A DNA stretch of 44,266 nucleotides from contig NZ_CAMDCK010000020.1 of NCBI RefSeq assembly GCF_945890115.1, positions 1-44,266 on the forward strand, read 5' to 3'. The stretch is from Sphingorhabdus sp. EL138. Its GTDB lineage: Bacteria > Pseudomonadota > Alphaproteobacteria > Sphingomonadales > Sphingomonadaceae. Below, piece after piece: positions 25,301 to 33,911 of this stretch. The stretch's first letter is position 1. Each line of letters begins with the position of its first letter. The position numbers and the translations under genes were made by a program. Below the pieces are notes generated by a model, which saw nothing but the letters and a program-made list of their open reading frames with translations, made no database searches and was not told the DNA's origin.

Positions 25301-26704
25301 ATGTTGCCGACGGTAGCCATTATCGGTCGGCCCAATGTCGGCAAGTCCACTTTGTTCAACCGGCTGGTTGGCAAGAAGCTCGCGCTTGTCGACGACACGC
25401 CGGGCGTCACCCGTGACCGGCGTGAAGGCGAAGGCCGCTTGTTCGACTTGGAATTCACCATTGTCGACACGGCGGGTTATGAGGATGAAGATCCCGACAC
25501 CCTGCCCGGCAGAATGCGGATGCAAACTGAAGCCGCGATTGCTGGCGCACAAGTTGCCCTGTTCCTGATCGATGGCCGCGTGGGCGTGACCCCGCTTGAC
25601 GAAGAAATCGCCCGCTGGCTGCGCAGCAGTGCAACGCCGGTCGTGCTCGCGGTTAATAAGGCTGAAGGCAAGCAAGGCGATAATGGCATCCTGGAAAGCT
25701 ACGCGCTTGGCTTTGGCGACCCCATCGCCATTAGCGGCGAGCATGGCGAAGGCATGGCCGACCTGTTTCAATCTTTGCTGCCACATATTGACGGCGGCGC
25801 ATTTGAAGTGCCTGACCCCGAGGCGCCCGACGCGATATTGAAGCTGGCGATTGTCGGGCGGCCCAATGCTGGTAAATCAACGTTGATCAACAAATTATTA
25901 GGCGAGAACCGCCTGATTACCGGTCCTGAAGCCGGAATTACCCGCGACAGTATTTCGGTGGACTGGATCTGGACAGACCCAAATCCCAAAGAAGGCGAGC
26001 CTGATGAAGAAGGCAATATTCCGCCATTGCTGACCGAGCGCCGCGTGCGCTTGATTGACACCGCTGGCATGCGCAAGCGCGCCAAGGTGCAGGATAAGCT
26101 GGAAAAGCTGTCCGTGGCCGATGCGCGCCATGCGATCGATTTTGCCGAGGTTGTCGTGCTGCTGCTGGATGCGACCAAGGGGTTGGAAGTGCAGGACCTG
26201 AAAATTGCCGACCATGTGATCCAAGAGGGCCGCGCGCTCATCATCGCGATCAACAAATGGGATGTGGCGGTTGATGGCAGCGGTCTGTTCAAGGGCATTC
26301 GCGCTGCGCTCGATGAAGGCCTGTCGCAGTTAAAGGGCGTTCCGATGATCGCAGTGTCGGCATTGACTGGCAAGGGTCTGGACCAAATGATTTCCGCCGC
26401 GTTCGATGCGCGCGAAGCGTGGAACAAGCGCGTGCCAACGGGCATTCTCAACCGCTGGTTTGAAGCCGCGATTTCGGCAAACCCGCCACCTGCCCCTGGG
26501 GGCAAGCGAATAAAGCTGCGGTACATGACCCAAGCGCGGAACCGTCCGCCGACCTTTGTCATCTTTGGCAACCGAACAGACGAGTTGCCCGCCAGCTATG
26601 CGCGCTATTTGCTCAACGGTATCCGCCGCGATCTGGATTTTGGTGCTGTGCCTGTGCGGATTAACTTCCGGTCGTCAAAGAACCCGTTCGCCGACAATGG
26701 TTAA
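25301..26704 (+). CDS. der: Ribosome-assembly GTPase Der
   Basis: Double-GTPase needed for 50S subunit maturation. Length is 467 residues. First G domain: G-R-P-N-V-G-K-S-T (near 8), D-T-P-G-V-T-R-D, D-T-A-G-Y and N-K-A-E. Second: G-R-P-N-A-G-K-S-T (near 187), G-I-T-R-D, D-T-A-G-M-R and N-K-W-D. A KH-like C-terminal domain follows. It is the last gene of yfgM-bamB-der, with 23 bases from bamB and AAGGAG ahead of the ATG. Confidence 0.97.
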   Translation: MLPTVAIIGRPNVGKSTLFNRLVGKKLALVDDTPGVTRDRREGEGRLFDLEFTIVDTAGYEDEDPDTLPGRMRMQTEAAIAGAQVALFLIDGRVGVTPLDEEIARWLRSSATPVVLAVNKAEGKQGDNGILESYALGFGDPIAISGEHGEGMADLFQSLLPHIDGGAFEVPDPEAPDAILKLAIVGRPNAGKSTLINKLLGENRLITGPEAGITRDSISVDWIWTDPNPKEGEPDEEGNIPPLLTERRVRLIDTAGMRKRAKVQDKLEKLSVADARHAIDFAEVVVLLLDATKGLEVQDLKIADHVIQEGRALIIAINKWDVAVDGSGLFKGIRAALDEGLSQLKGVPMIAVSALTGKGLDQMISAAFDAREAWNKRVPTGILNRWFEAAISANPPPAPGGKRIKLRYMTQARNRPPTFVIFGNRTDELPASYARYLLNGIRRDLDFGAVPVRINFRSSKNPFADNG

Positions 26705-26735
26705 GGATTGCGGCTAAGGATTACCCAGCGCAATA

Positions 26736-27215
26736 TCAGTCCTCAATGGGTTTTGACTGTAGCTGGATGTAATTTTCTATGCCCATGCGCGCAATCAAGT
26801 CGAACTGTTTTTCCAGCATATCGACATGCTCTTCTTCGCTTTCCAATATGGATGCGAACAGGTCGCGGCTGACATAGTCGCGGACGCTTTCGCTATGCGC
26901 AATTGCATCCTTCAGCAAAGGCAGCGCTTCATATTCGAGCTCAAGATCGGCTTTCAGGATTTCCTCAACAGTCTCGCCAATGCGCAGGCGACCGAGCAAT
27001 TGGAAATTGGGTAGGCCATCCAGAAACAGGATACGCTCCGACAATTTGTCGGCATGCTTCATTTCGTCAATCGATTCATGCCGTTCAAAATGTGCAAGAC
27101 GCGAGACGCCCCAATTGTCGAGCATGCGATAATGCAGCCAATATTGATTGACCGCAGTCAGTTCATTTTTGAGTGCCTCGTTCAAAAATTCGATGACTTT
27201 TGCATCACCTTTCAT
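26736..27215 (-). CDS. bfr: Bacterioferritin
   Basis: Heme-containing 24-subunit iron store. Length is 159 residues from the ATG at 27215, matching the standard start M-K-G-D-A-K-V-I; an ATG two codons earlier sits too close to AAAGGA. Ferroxidase ligands are in N-E-L (near 18), H-E-S-I-D-E-M-K-H (Glu near 51, His near 54), L-E-L-E-Y-E (near 94) and E-S-E-E-E-H (near 127-130). The heme-axial Met of D-E-M-K-H is kept. It is downstream of bfd on the same strand. Confidence 0.96.
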   Translation of the reverse strand: MKGDAKVIEFLNEALKNELTAVNQYWLHYRMLDNWGVSRLAHFERHESIDEMKHADKLSERILFLDGLPNFQLLGRLRIGETVEEILKADLELEYEALPLLKDAIAHSESVRDYVSRDLFASILESEEEHVDMLEKQFDLIARMGIENYIQLQSKPIED

Positions 27216-27316
27216 CGCCATGTCCTTTAGGTTAGTTGCGCATATGCTAGCGCGTTAATGCATGATCGTGAAGGCGAAAAAATGGCGGAAAAGCTGATTT
27301 TTTTAACCCGCTATTG

Positions 27317-27487
27317 CTAAGCGGTTGCAGGTCCGGTGCTGATAATGTTTCGCGCGAACGATAGGCACTGGCCGCATTTTGGCTTACGCCCAAGGCGGGC
27401 ATATACGTCATTCGGACGTTCCGAGGCACAACGCACCGCAGCGCGCAGGTCTTTTTCCTTGATAGCATTACAGATGCAAACGACCAT
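27317..27487 (-). CDS. bfd: Bacterioferritin-associated ferredoxin
   Basis: A 56-residue [2Fe-2S] protein that reduces bacterioferritin to release iron. Four cysteines are at V-V-C-I-C-N near the start and K-P-K-C-G-Q-C near 40, the Bfd pattern, with V-Y-A-R-L-G-R between. AGGAG lies 7 bases before the ATG at 27487. It is shorter than common gene-finding cutoffs and could easily be missed. The stop is about 100 bases before bfr on the same strand, so the two form one iron unit. Confidence 0.93.
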   Translation of the reverse strand: MVVCICNAIKEKDLRAAVRCASERPNDVYARLGRKPKCGQCLSFARNIISTGPATA

Positions 27488-27518
27488 GGATCAACTCCTA
27501 TGGAATCGCCTTACCGTT

Positions 27519-27537
27519 AATGAGAACTGATTGCAAT
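27519..27537 (-). promoter_or_regulatory. Possible Fur/iron box before bfd-bfr
   Basis: AATGAGAACTGATTGCAAT, read on the plus strand, lies 32-50 bases upstream of the bfd ATG in a 54-base gap. By my count 11 of 19 positions match one register of the Fur consensus, and the AATGAGAA start is typical. Iron control of bfd-bfr is common; this assignment is by eye. Confidence 0.35.
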
Positions 27538-27541
27538 AGCA

Positions 27542-28771
27542 TTAGCGACGCATGGCTTGCATTTTTCCGCGCGCCAAGCTTCGCCACAGCCATTCCAACG
27601 GACCATATTGGAATGTCATCAGCCATGGCTTTGACCACAGCAGCATCACTGCCCACGCGCCCAGCACAAACAGCCATAATCCGGCGCGGCCAACATCGCC
27701 GTAAAAGCCAAAGCCATAACCATAAAAAATCGTCGTCATGATAACGCTTGTGCCCAGATAATTGCTGAACGCGGCGCGTCCAGCCGCAGCGATCCGCGCG
27801 AGCATCGGATGGTTGCGATAATGACCGATGAGCAGAATCAAGAGCGCCGCATAGCCAATCGTCAGCATTAGACGCGGAATTCCGCCCCAGACGTACAGAA
27901 CCGCAAGCGCGGTGATCCGGTCAAAGTCAACCGCGACCATCCAAACCGCCAGGGACAGGGTCAGCAGCAACCCAATCGGCACCAGCCGCAAGGACCAGCG
28001 CCGGTAATCGGCCAGTTCCCATGCACCTGTGATGAAACCGCTTTTTTGCATCGCCATGCCAATCATCATCAGCGGCAAAGTTTCGCTGATTGACTGCACC
28101 ACCAAGATCAGTGGCTCGGCCCACTCGCCGAGCTTATCCAATGTAATCGCGGCATAGCTGCCCCTGTGCAGCGCGAGTTCAGGTGCAATGTTAAAAGCAA
28201 GGTCGCCACTAGCCATCAGCTCGCGAAACTGGCGGGCCGTGTCGGCGTTGGCGTCGGGCTGGGTTGCGACATATTGAAAGACCTGCAGCCCGCCAAATTG
28301 TAGGCCCCAGAACGCCAGCCCAACCGCAAAAATGATTAAAGCGACCTTGATTAACCGCGCTGGCGCCCAATCGCGGAAGCCAAAAGCGATCATGCCGATC
28401 ATGGCATATAAAAACAGGATATCCCCGAACCAGATGAAGAAATAATGCGCGAGGCCAAATAGTGCGAGCCACGCCATGCGGCGATAATGAACCTGCGCGG
28501 CGCTTTCCCCCTTGGTCTCGGCGCGGTCGATGATGAGCATCATGCTCGCGCCGAACAAAAGCGAGAATAGCCCGCGCATTTTGCCGTCAATGAAGATGAA
28601 AGAAAATGCCCATGCAATTTGGTCGGCCAAGGTGTCGGTGCCATAAGCTGCAGGCGTAACATAAGCCCATTCGGGCATCGCAAAGCCGATGATGTTCATC
28701 GCCAAGATGCCCATCACAGCAAAGCCGCGCATCGCGTCCAAGCTGATGTGCCTCTGTTCAGTGTTCTGCAT
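27542..28771 (-). CDS. DUF418-family membrane protein
   Basis: A 409-residue integral membrane protein with about 8-10 hydrophobic segments. The N-terminal R-H-I-S-L-D-A-M-R-G-F-A-V-M-G-I-L-A-M-N (near 7-26) and the C-terminal Y-G-P-L-E-W-L-W-R-S (near 395) are the DUF418 hallmarks. The family is related to acyltransferase-3-like and HgsNAT-type proteins, but no reaction is established. It is divergent from coq4, and its stop lies 54 bases from the bfd start. Confidence 0.9.
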   Translation of the reverse strand: MQNTEQRHISLDAMRGFAVMGILAMNIIGFAMPEWAYVTPAAYGTDTLADQIAWAFSFIFIDGKMRGLFSLLFGASMMLIIDRAETKGESAAQVHYRRMAWLALFGLAHYFFIWFGDILFLYAMIGMIAFGFRDWAPARLIKVALIIFAVGLAFWGLQFGGLQVFQYVATQPDANADTARQFRELMASGDLAFNIAPELALHRGSYAAITLDKLGEWAEPLILVVQSISETLPLMMIGMAMQKSGFITGAWELADYRRWSLRLVPIGLLLTLSLAVWMVAVDFDRITALAVLYVWGGIPRLMLTIGYAALLILLIGHYRNHPMLARIAAAGRAAFSNYLGTSVIMTTIFYGYGFGFYGDVGRAGLWLFVLGAWAVMLLWSKPWLMTFQYGPLEWLWRSLARGKMQAMRR

Positions 28772-28842
28772 GCTTTGCCCTCTAAATAATCACATGAATA
28801 CAGCGCTCTTACCTGCGCGTCCAGTGCGTTCAATATTTCTTA

Positions 28843-28871
28843 TTGACACTCATGTAGGTAGTTTTTAACTA
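28843..28871 (+). promoter_or_regulatory. Sigma-70-type promoter of coq4
   Basis: A perfect -35 TTGACA (28843-28848) and TAACTA (28866-28871) are 17 bases apart. The coq4 ATG is 28 bases further. The 127-base gap also serves the divergent DUF418 gene, for which no clear boxes were seen. Confidence 0.6.
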
Positions 28872-28898
28872 TAGCTTAACAACATACTTGGATTCGTC

Positions 28899-29675
28899 AT
28901 GACTGAACTGTATTTTTCGCACCCTGACCGCCCCACCGCAAAAATGCAGCCGTTAAAGGCGTGGCGTCATTTTCGTAAGCTAATTGCCAACAAAGAAGAC
29001 ACAGAGCAGGTCTTTCACATCATTGCAGCCTTAAGTGGTAGCAAGTTTGGTAAGATGGCGCGGAAATTTTGGGAAACACCCAAGGGCAGAGCGTTGCTTG
29101 AAAGCAATGAGCGCCTGATTGACATGCTCGATGATCATGACAGCATCAAGAAGCTTCCAGAAGGTACGGTTGGCCGCTTTTATGTCGATTTCATGGAGCG
29201 CGAAGGCCTTAGCGCTGCGGGTCTTGAGGCGGAATATGCCCAATTCCAAACATCCTATCCCATGTTCGGCGATGTGGTTGAACGCTATGGCGACCGCTTG
29301 CGCGACACCCATGACATGCTGCATATTCTCACAGGCTATGGCCGCGATGCGCTGGGCGAACAATGCGTGCTTGGCTTTACCTATGCGCAAAATCACAATC
29401 TGGGCGTCGGCTTCATTGCTTATGCAGGCGGACTGGAACTGAAATATCGCGTGGCGAAATCGGCACCGATTATGAAAGCGGTGCACGAAGGCTATCGTAT
29501 CGGCAAAGCGGCGAAGAACATCGCGCAGGAAGATATCGCAGCCTTGTTGCGCGAGCCTTTGGTCGATGCCCGTAAGCGCTTGGGGATTGCCGAACCAGTG
29601 ACCTACAAAGCAGCCCATGCCGCGATGCGTTCCAGCGGCATTGATCCGTATAACTTGCTGGCACAGGCTGTTTAA
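28899..29675 (+). CDS. coq4: Ubiquinone biosynthesis protein Coq4
   Basis: Bacterial homologue of COQ4, which in eukaryotes acts at carbon 1 of the quinone ring and helps organise the CoQ complex. Length is 258 residues. The metal motif H-D-M-L-H followed eleven residues later by E (near 137-153) is intact, as are Y-V-D-F-M-E and P-I-M-K-A-V-H-E-G-Y. The ribosome site is weak. No other ubi gene is adjacent. Coq4 is found in alphaproteobacteria, some of which lack parts of the gamma-proteobacterial Ubi set. Confidence 0.93.
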   Translation: MTELYFSHPDRPTAKMQPLKAWRHFRKLIANKEDTEQVFHIIAALSGSKFGKMARKFWETPKGRALLESNERLIDMLDDHDSIKKLPEGTVGRFYVDFMEREGLSAAGLEAEYAQFQTSYPMFGDVVERYGDRLRDTHDMLHILTGYGRDALGEQCVLGFTYAQNHNLGVGFIAYAGGLELKYRVAKSAPIMKAVHEGYRIGKAAKNIAQEDIAALLREPLVDARKRLGIAEPVTYKAAHAAMRSSGIDPYNLLAQAV

Positions 29676-29802
29676 ACCTGAGACGCGCATTCCATGTGCC
29701 TCGACCGCGGTCAAGGGCCGGGACGACTGACACACATATCGACTATGTTCCACAAGAGCGGGGACGGGTGAAGTATACGCTTCGTCACGCTTATCCCCCC
29801 AC

Positions 29803-29935
29803 GTCACCCTGAACTTGTTTTGGGTGACAAATATGGGGTGGGTCGTACCGACATTATCCTTGTGTTTTAACTCTGCGTCCTCTGCGCCTCTGCGTGAATC
29901 CATTTTGCACGCAGAGGCGCAGAGGACGCGGAGAG
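29803..29935. repeat. CCCTGAACTTG element plus full CTCTGCG palindrome (copy 2)
   Basis: GTCACCCTGAACTTGTTTTGG at 29804-29824 equals the word at 3903. It is followed by a long inverted repeat: left arm 29871-29896 and right arm 29908-29933, 26 bases with one mismatch, loop 11 bases. Together with the non-repeat 29676-29800, this fills the convergent gap between coq4 and purL. Confidence 0.85.
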
Positions 29936-29982
29936 GCAAAATGGAAATCGGACGAATGCACGCCGCCGATCGGCGTTAAGCT

Positions 29983-32181
29983 TTAGCTTTCCATCCAATC
30001 CTTGAAGAAGCTGTCATGGGCATAACGCAATGTTGCGATGGGCACGTCAAACCCCGGCCCTGCGACCGATGTCCCGCCAACAGTGCCTATCCGCGTCATC
30101 GGAATGCCCGCAGCCTGAATTTGGTCAGCAGCGGCGCTGGTCACAACATAGCGCGCCTGATCCTCGCCAAAGGCCGTGAAGGCGTCGCCGATTTCTTCAA
30201 GCGCACATCCCTTATTACTGGCCAACGCCATTTCCGTCAAAGCGACGAGCAAACCGCCATCGGCAACATCATGCACGGCGTTCACCTTGCCGTCGTGAAT
30301 GAGTTGGCGCACAAATTCGGCATGCGCGCGTTCCTGCGCCAGATCGACAGGCGGCGGCGCGCCGTCTTCGCGGCCATGCAATTCGCGTAGCCATAAGGAC
30401 TGGCCAAGATGCCCGTTGCTATCGCCGATCACAAAAATGCCGTCGCCTTCGTTCTTGAAAGCAATCGTTGCCATCTTGCTGACATCTTCAAGCACGCCAA
30501 CACCGCCAATGGCGGGCGTCGGCAAGATCGCGCTGCCGCCGCCTGTGGCCTTGCTCTCATTATATAAGGACACATTGCCTGACACGATCGGGTAATCGAG
30601 CGCGCGGCAAGCATCGCCCATGCCTTCGAGGCACCCAACAATCTGCGCCATGATTTCGGGGCGCTGCGGGTTGGCAAAGTTCAGGCAGTTGGTAATCGCC
30701 AGCGGCGTTGCGCCAACGGCGCTTATATTGCGGTAGGTTTCGGCCACAGCCTGCTTGCCGCCTTCATATGGGTCGGCATAGCAATAACGCGGCGTGCAAT
30801 CCGTGCTCATTGCGAGAGCGCGGTTGGTGCCGTGAATGCGGACGACCGCGGCATCCCCCCCCGAAAGCTGCGCCGTGTCGCCGCCGACTTGGCTATCATA
30901 TTGTTGCCATATCCATGCGCGGCTTGCGAGGTCAGGGCTGGCCATCAGCTTCAACAAATCCGCGCCGATGTCATGGCTCGCAGGAACATCGCCCAAGGGC
31001 TGAACCTTGGCCCAAGCCTTATAGTCTTCCTTCGACGCAGCGGGACGATCGTACAAAGGCGCGTCTTCGGCGAGCGGGCCAAGCGGGATGTCGCAGACAA
31101 TTTCGCCCTTCCATGTCAGCACCATATGGCCGGTGTCCGTGACTTCGCCAATGACCGCGAAATCCAGTTCCCATTTGTCAAAAATCGCCTTGGCAAATTC
31201 TTCACGGCCAGGCTTCAGCACCATGAGCATACGCTCCTGGCTTTCCGACAGCATCATTTCATAGGGCGTCATGCCCTGCTCGCGGCACGGCACCTTGTCC
31301 ATGTCCAAGATAATGCCCGCCTTGCCATTGGTCGCCATTTCGACGCTGGAGCTGGTTAAACCCGCTGCGCCCATATCCTGAATCGCAACAATTGCATCCG
31401 ACGCCATCAGTTCAAGGCATGCCTCAATCAGCAGCTTTTCCGTGAACGGGTCGCCCACTTGAACCGTGGGGCGCTTCTCTTCGATATCGGCGCCGAAATC
31501 GGCAGACGCCATGGTCGCGCCATGAATGCCATCGCGGCCCGTCTTTGAACCGACATAGACGATGGGATTACCAAGGCCCGTTGCGGCGGAATAAAAAATC
31601 TTGTCTTGGTCCGCGACGCCAACGGTCATCGCGTTCACAAGGATATTGCCATCATAAGCCGGATGGAAATTGGTTTCGCCGCCCACGGTTGGCACGCCAA
31701 CGCAATTGCCATAGCCGCCAATGCCCGCAACAACGCCCTGCACCAGATGCTTCATCTTGGGATGGTCAGGCCGCCCGAAACGCAGCGCATTCATATTGGC
31801 CACGGGCCGCGCGCCCATGGTGAACACATCGCGCAATATGCCGCCCACGCCCGTTGCCGCGCCTTGATAGGGTTCGATATAAGATGGGTGATTATGCGAT
31901 TCCATCTTGAAGATTGCGGCAAGCTTGGTGCCATTTGGACCTTCGCCGATGTCGATAACGCCCGCATTTTCGCCGGGACCGCAAATGACCCAAGGGGCCT
32001 CAGTCGGCAATTTCTTCAGATGGATACGTGAGGATTTGTACGAGCAATGCTCCGACCACATCACCGAAAATATACCAAGCTCGACCATGTTGGGTTCGCG
32101 CCCCATGGCGTGCAAGATGCGCGCATATTCTTCTTCGTTTAGACCATGGTCGGCGACAATTTGGGGCGTGATTTCGGACAT
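29983..32181 (-). CDS. purL: Phosphoribosylformylglycinamidine synthase subunit PurL
   Basis: ATP-dependent amidation of FGAR in purine synthesis; works with PurS and PurQ, which are not in this window. Length is 732 residues, the small PurL type. Visible landmarks are [11 protein letters not shown] (near 45), G-E-N-A-G-V-I (near 71), K-M-E-S-H-N-H-P-S (near 90), [14 protein letters not shown] (near 112) and [11 protein letters not shown] near 270. The start at 32181 is typical. The ribosome site is weak. It stands alone after a long gap. Confidence 0.97.
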   Translation of the reverse strand: MSEITPQIVADHGLNEEEYARILHAMGREPNMVELGIFSVMWSEHCSYKSSRIHLKKLPTEAPWVICGPGENAGVIDIGEGPNGTKLAAIFKMESHNHPSYIEPYQGAATGVGGILRDVFTMGARPVANMNALRFGRPDHPKMKHLVQGVVAGIGGYGNCVGVPTVGGETNFHPAYDGNILVNAMTVGVADQDKIFYSAATGLGNPIVYVGSKTGRDGIHGATMASADFGADIEEKRPTVQVGDPFTEKLLIEACLELMASDAIVAIQDMGAAGLTSSSVEMATNGKAGIILDMDKVPCREQGMTPYEMMLSESQERMLMVLKPGREEFAKAIFDKWELDFAVIGEVTDTGHMVLTWKGEIVCDIPLGPLAEDAPLYDRPAASKEDYKAWAKVQPLGDVPASHDIGADLLKLMASPDLASRAWIWQQYDSQVGGDTAQLSGGDAAVVRIHGTNRALAMSTDCTPRYCYADPYEGGKQAVAETYRNISAVGATPLAITNCLNFANPQRPEIMAQIVGCLEGMGDACRALDYPIVSGNVSLYNESKATGGGSAILPTPAIGGVGVLEDVSKMATIAFKNEGDGIFVIGDSNGHLGQSLWLRELHGREDGAPPPVDLAQERAHAEFVRQLIHDGKVNAVHDVADGGLLVALTEMALASNKGCALEEIGDAFTAFGEDQARYVVTSAAADQIQAAGIPMTRIGTVGGTSVAGPGFDVPIATLRYAHDSFFKDWMES

Positions 32182-32209
32182 GAGAGGGCTTTAGCGAGAC
32201 CGCTTGCGT

Positions 32210-32374
32210 TTATCCAGCCTGTTTGATTTTGATTACGCGCGAATTGCCCAATCCCATGCGCCACGCGCGCAGCCGAGAGGCCGGAAAGGGGCCAGCACCT
32301 AATAAAATGGGCGCTGGCATCGCTACCAGCGCCCACTGCGTCTGACTTTCGAAGTCTATGACCACAAGGGCCAT
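32210..32374 (-). CDS. Unassigned 54-codon frame
   Basis: It starts at ATG 32374 with GAGG five bases upstream, and encodes a mildly hydrophobic basic peptide beginning M-A-L-V-V-I-D-F-E-S. It is not recognised. The terminator-like hairpin 32308-32335 lies inside it, which argues that either the frame or the terminator is not functional. It is listed only because the ribosome site is good. Confidence 0.15.
   Translation of the reverse strand: MALVVIDFESQTQWALVAMPAPILLGAGPFPASRLRAWRMGLGNSRVIKIKQAG
32302..32335 (-). terminator. Rho-independent terminator-like hairpin in the orphan gap
   Basis: On the minus strand TGGGCGCTGG and CCAGCGCCCA form a 10-bp perfect stem with an 8-base loop, followed by TTTTAT. 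It implies a transcript coming from the right (32336 or beyond) that ends before purL. Confidence 0.6.
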
Positions 32375-32748
32375 TTTTTCCTCAGTCTGACGTCCGGTTC
32401 CCCAATCCAGGTCAAAGACCTTTGTGGTTCGCCTCAGTACATTGGGTATCCTATCTGGCGTTGTGCCACTTGCGTGACCCCGCACTCGATATTCGTTTTC
32501 TTCGTACCCACCATCTTGGCTACATCTCCTGTCTTGCGACGGGCTGCCCTCCAATTTGGCGATCCTGCTTTCTGTCTCCTCCGCTCTACTTTCCCGTTTC
32601 CGGTCTGGTTTTACTTTGAAGCGTTTCTGCCTGATGAGTTGAAGTTCTCATGACTTTCGAGTCGCTCAAAGCTTAATTTTCTGAGTTATCCACAGAACGT
32701 GTACTTCGTGGTGGACAAAATGGAGGACAAGTTTGGAGCCCAAAACGA

Positions 32749-32825
32749 TACGGCCCCCATGCAGTGCATGGAGGCCGTAAAAATTGTCCGGGGGCGAGGG
32801 GGAGAGGAGGAGGGTGCCGACCGGT
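32749..32825 (-). ncRNA. Second CU-rich hairpin element (possible small RNA)
   Basis: On the minus strand a CU-rich tract beginning CACCCTCCTCCTCTCCCCC precedes a 15-bp hairpin (32779-32749). This hairpin is fully paired only as minus-strand RNA, where the odd pair becomes G-U; on the plus strand it is C-A. A weak TCGTTTTGG tail follows. The layout echoes the element after amtB. Promoter not seen. Confidence 0.3.
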
Positions 32826-32900
32826 CAATATGCGTTTCGACAAAGGCTTGCCGTTGCCAAGCAGGTACCGACTGGATGAAAATGCTGCAATTGCGAAAAC

Positions 32901-32937
32901 AATAGGACTAGTTGCGTGTTTTGCAACTAGCCCTATT
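32901..32937 (-). terminator. Likely terminator of the SDR gene
   Basis: Fifteen-base arms around the loop (32901-32915 and 32923-32937) pair completely as minus-strand RNA, counting one G-U. A GTTTTCG tail follows. It lies 50 bases after the stop of the SDR at 32988. Confidence 0.5.
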
Positions 32938-32987
32938 TCTGTCGAAATCGCGTAAATTTCGTTCCCAAATTATGCCAAATTGAGCCG

Positions 32988-33782
32988 TTAAGGCGCGATG
33001 CCATTGCCCGGAAGCGACGCATTTACGATACCGCCATCGCACGCAATGGTCTCACCCACGATATAATCGCCAGCGCGCGCCGCCAGGAAGATCGCCAGGC
33101 CAGCCATATCCTCCGGCGTTCCGATTCGTGGGAACGGGATATTCTTACCCACCGCTTCTGCATGGTCGCGCGCAGCCTTGTTCATGTCCGACTGGAATGC
33201 ACCCGGCGCAATGCCCGAAACCAAGATATTGTCTTTGACCAGTTCAGCCGCCAAGCGGCGAGTCAAATGGATCACGGCAGCTTTCGATGCCTGATAGCTG
33301 TAGGTCTGCCACGGGTTGATACGCAAGCCATCGATAGACGCAATGTTGATGACCTTGCCGGGGCGGTCAAAGGTTGCGGCTGCTTTCAACTGCGGGTGCA
33401 AGGCTTGCGTCAAAAAGAATAAGGATTTGACGTTCAGATCCATCACACGGTCCCATCCGCTTTCCGGAAACTGACCAAATTCCGCGCCCCATGCGGCCCC
33501 AGCATTATTGACCAAAATGTCCAACTTCTCCTCGCGCGCCGCGATTTGCTCGGCGAGTGAGAGACAACCGTCCACGGTCGAAAGGTCACAAGGCAGGCCG
33601 ATGACCTGATTGCCGAATTCGGCGACGGTTTCCTCAATCTGGTCGACCTTACGCGCGCTGACATACACGCGTGCTGCGCCAGCCTTGAGATAGCCTTCGA
33701 CGATCATCTTGCCGATGCCGCGCGATCCGCCAGTGACTAAGGCCACGCGGCCCTTGAGGTTGAATAATGTGTTGATGTCCAT
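32988..33782 (-). CDS. Short-chain dehydrogenase/reductase
   Basis: A 264-residue classical SDR, NAD(P)H-dependent. The cofactor motif T-G-G-S-R-G-I-G is near 17, N-N-A-G-A near 95, and the catalytic Ser with Y-Q-A-S-K near 165-169. The C-terminal G-E-T-I-A-C-D-G-G is typical. AGGAGAG lies 6 bases before the ATG at 33782; an in-frame extension runs into the repeat. It follows an acyl-CoA dehydrogenase on the same strand, so a hydroxyacyl-CoA or alcohol step in acid breakdown is likely. The exact substrate is unknown. Confidence 0.9.
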   Translation of the reverse strand: MDINTLFNLKGRVALVTGGSRGIGKMIVEGYLKAGAARVYVSARKVDQIEETVAEFGNQVIGLPCDLSTVDGCLSLAEQIAAREEKLDILVNNAGAAWGAEFGQFPESGWDRVMDLNVKSLFFLTQALHPQLKAAATFDRPGKVINIASIDGLRINPWQTYSYQASKAAVIHLTRRLAAELVKDNILVSGIAPGAFQSDMNKAARDHAEAVGKNIPFPRIGTPEDMAGLAIFLAARAGDYIVGETIACDGGIVNASLPGNGIAP

Positions 33783-33801
33783 GGGTCTCTCCTGACAGTT
33801 G

Positions 33802-33904
33802 CCCTCCCGCAGACGGGAGGGGTTAGGGGTGGGGCTCGCCACAGGCGAGCGGGCTAAGAAGCAGGCGACAACCCTCCCCCGGCCCCTCCCGCATGCGGGA
33901 GGGG
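33802..33904. repeat. CCCTCCCGC palindromes with internal GGCTCGCC hairpin
   Basis: CCCTCCCGC-AGA-CGGGAGGG (about 33803) and CCCCTCCCGC-AT-GCGGGAGGGG (33883-33904) flank GCTCGCC-ACA-GGCGAGC (33834-33850). The intervening GGGTTAGGGGTGGG word is common in such elements. It separates the acyl-CoA dehydrogenase stop from the SDR start. Confidence 0.8.
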
Positions 33905-33911
33905 AGAATGC

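Larger units (their letters stand above)
32182..32987. other. Orphan 800-base gap with hairpins and no convincing gene
   Basis: The base make-up and codons (many AGA, AGG, ATA, ACA) differ from neighbouring genes, so a foreign or RNA origin is possible. From left to right it holds a terminator-like hairpin (32302-32335), an exact DnaA-box word TTATCCACA (32686-32694), a hairpin with a nearby CU-rich tract (32749-32825), and a terminator after the SDR gene (32901-32937). A TTG-initiated minus frame (32210-32554) has no family. I looked for tmRNA, RNase P, SRP and tRNA marks and found none. Confidence 0.5.

Noticed and set aside
29031-29939. 302-codon minus-strand frame antisense to coq4
   Set aside because: It covers coq4 and a palindromic repeat, and the His-rich protein has no family.
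32210-32554. TTG-initiated 114-codon minus frame
   Set aside because: Rare-codon-rich, no recognised family, and it includes a terminator-like hairpin; too weak to call as a gene.
32182-32987. tmRNA, RNase P RNA or replication origin in the orphan gap
   Set aside because: No tag-peptide coding sequence, no conserved RNase P core and only one DnaA box were found.
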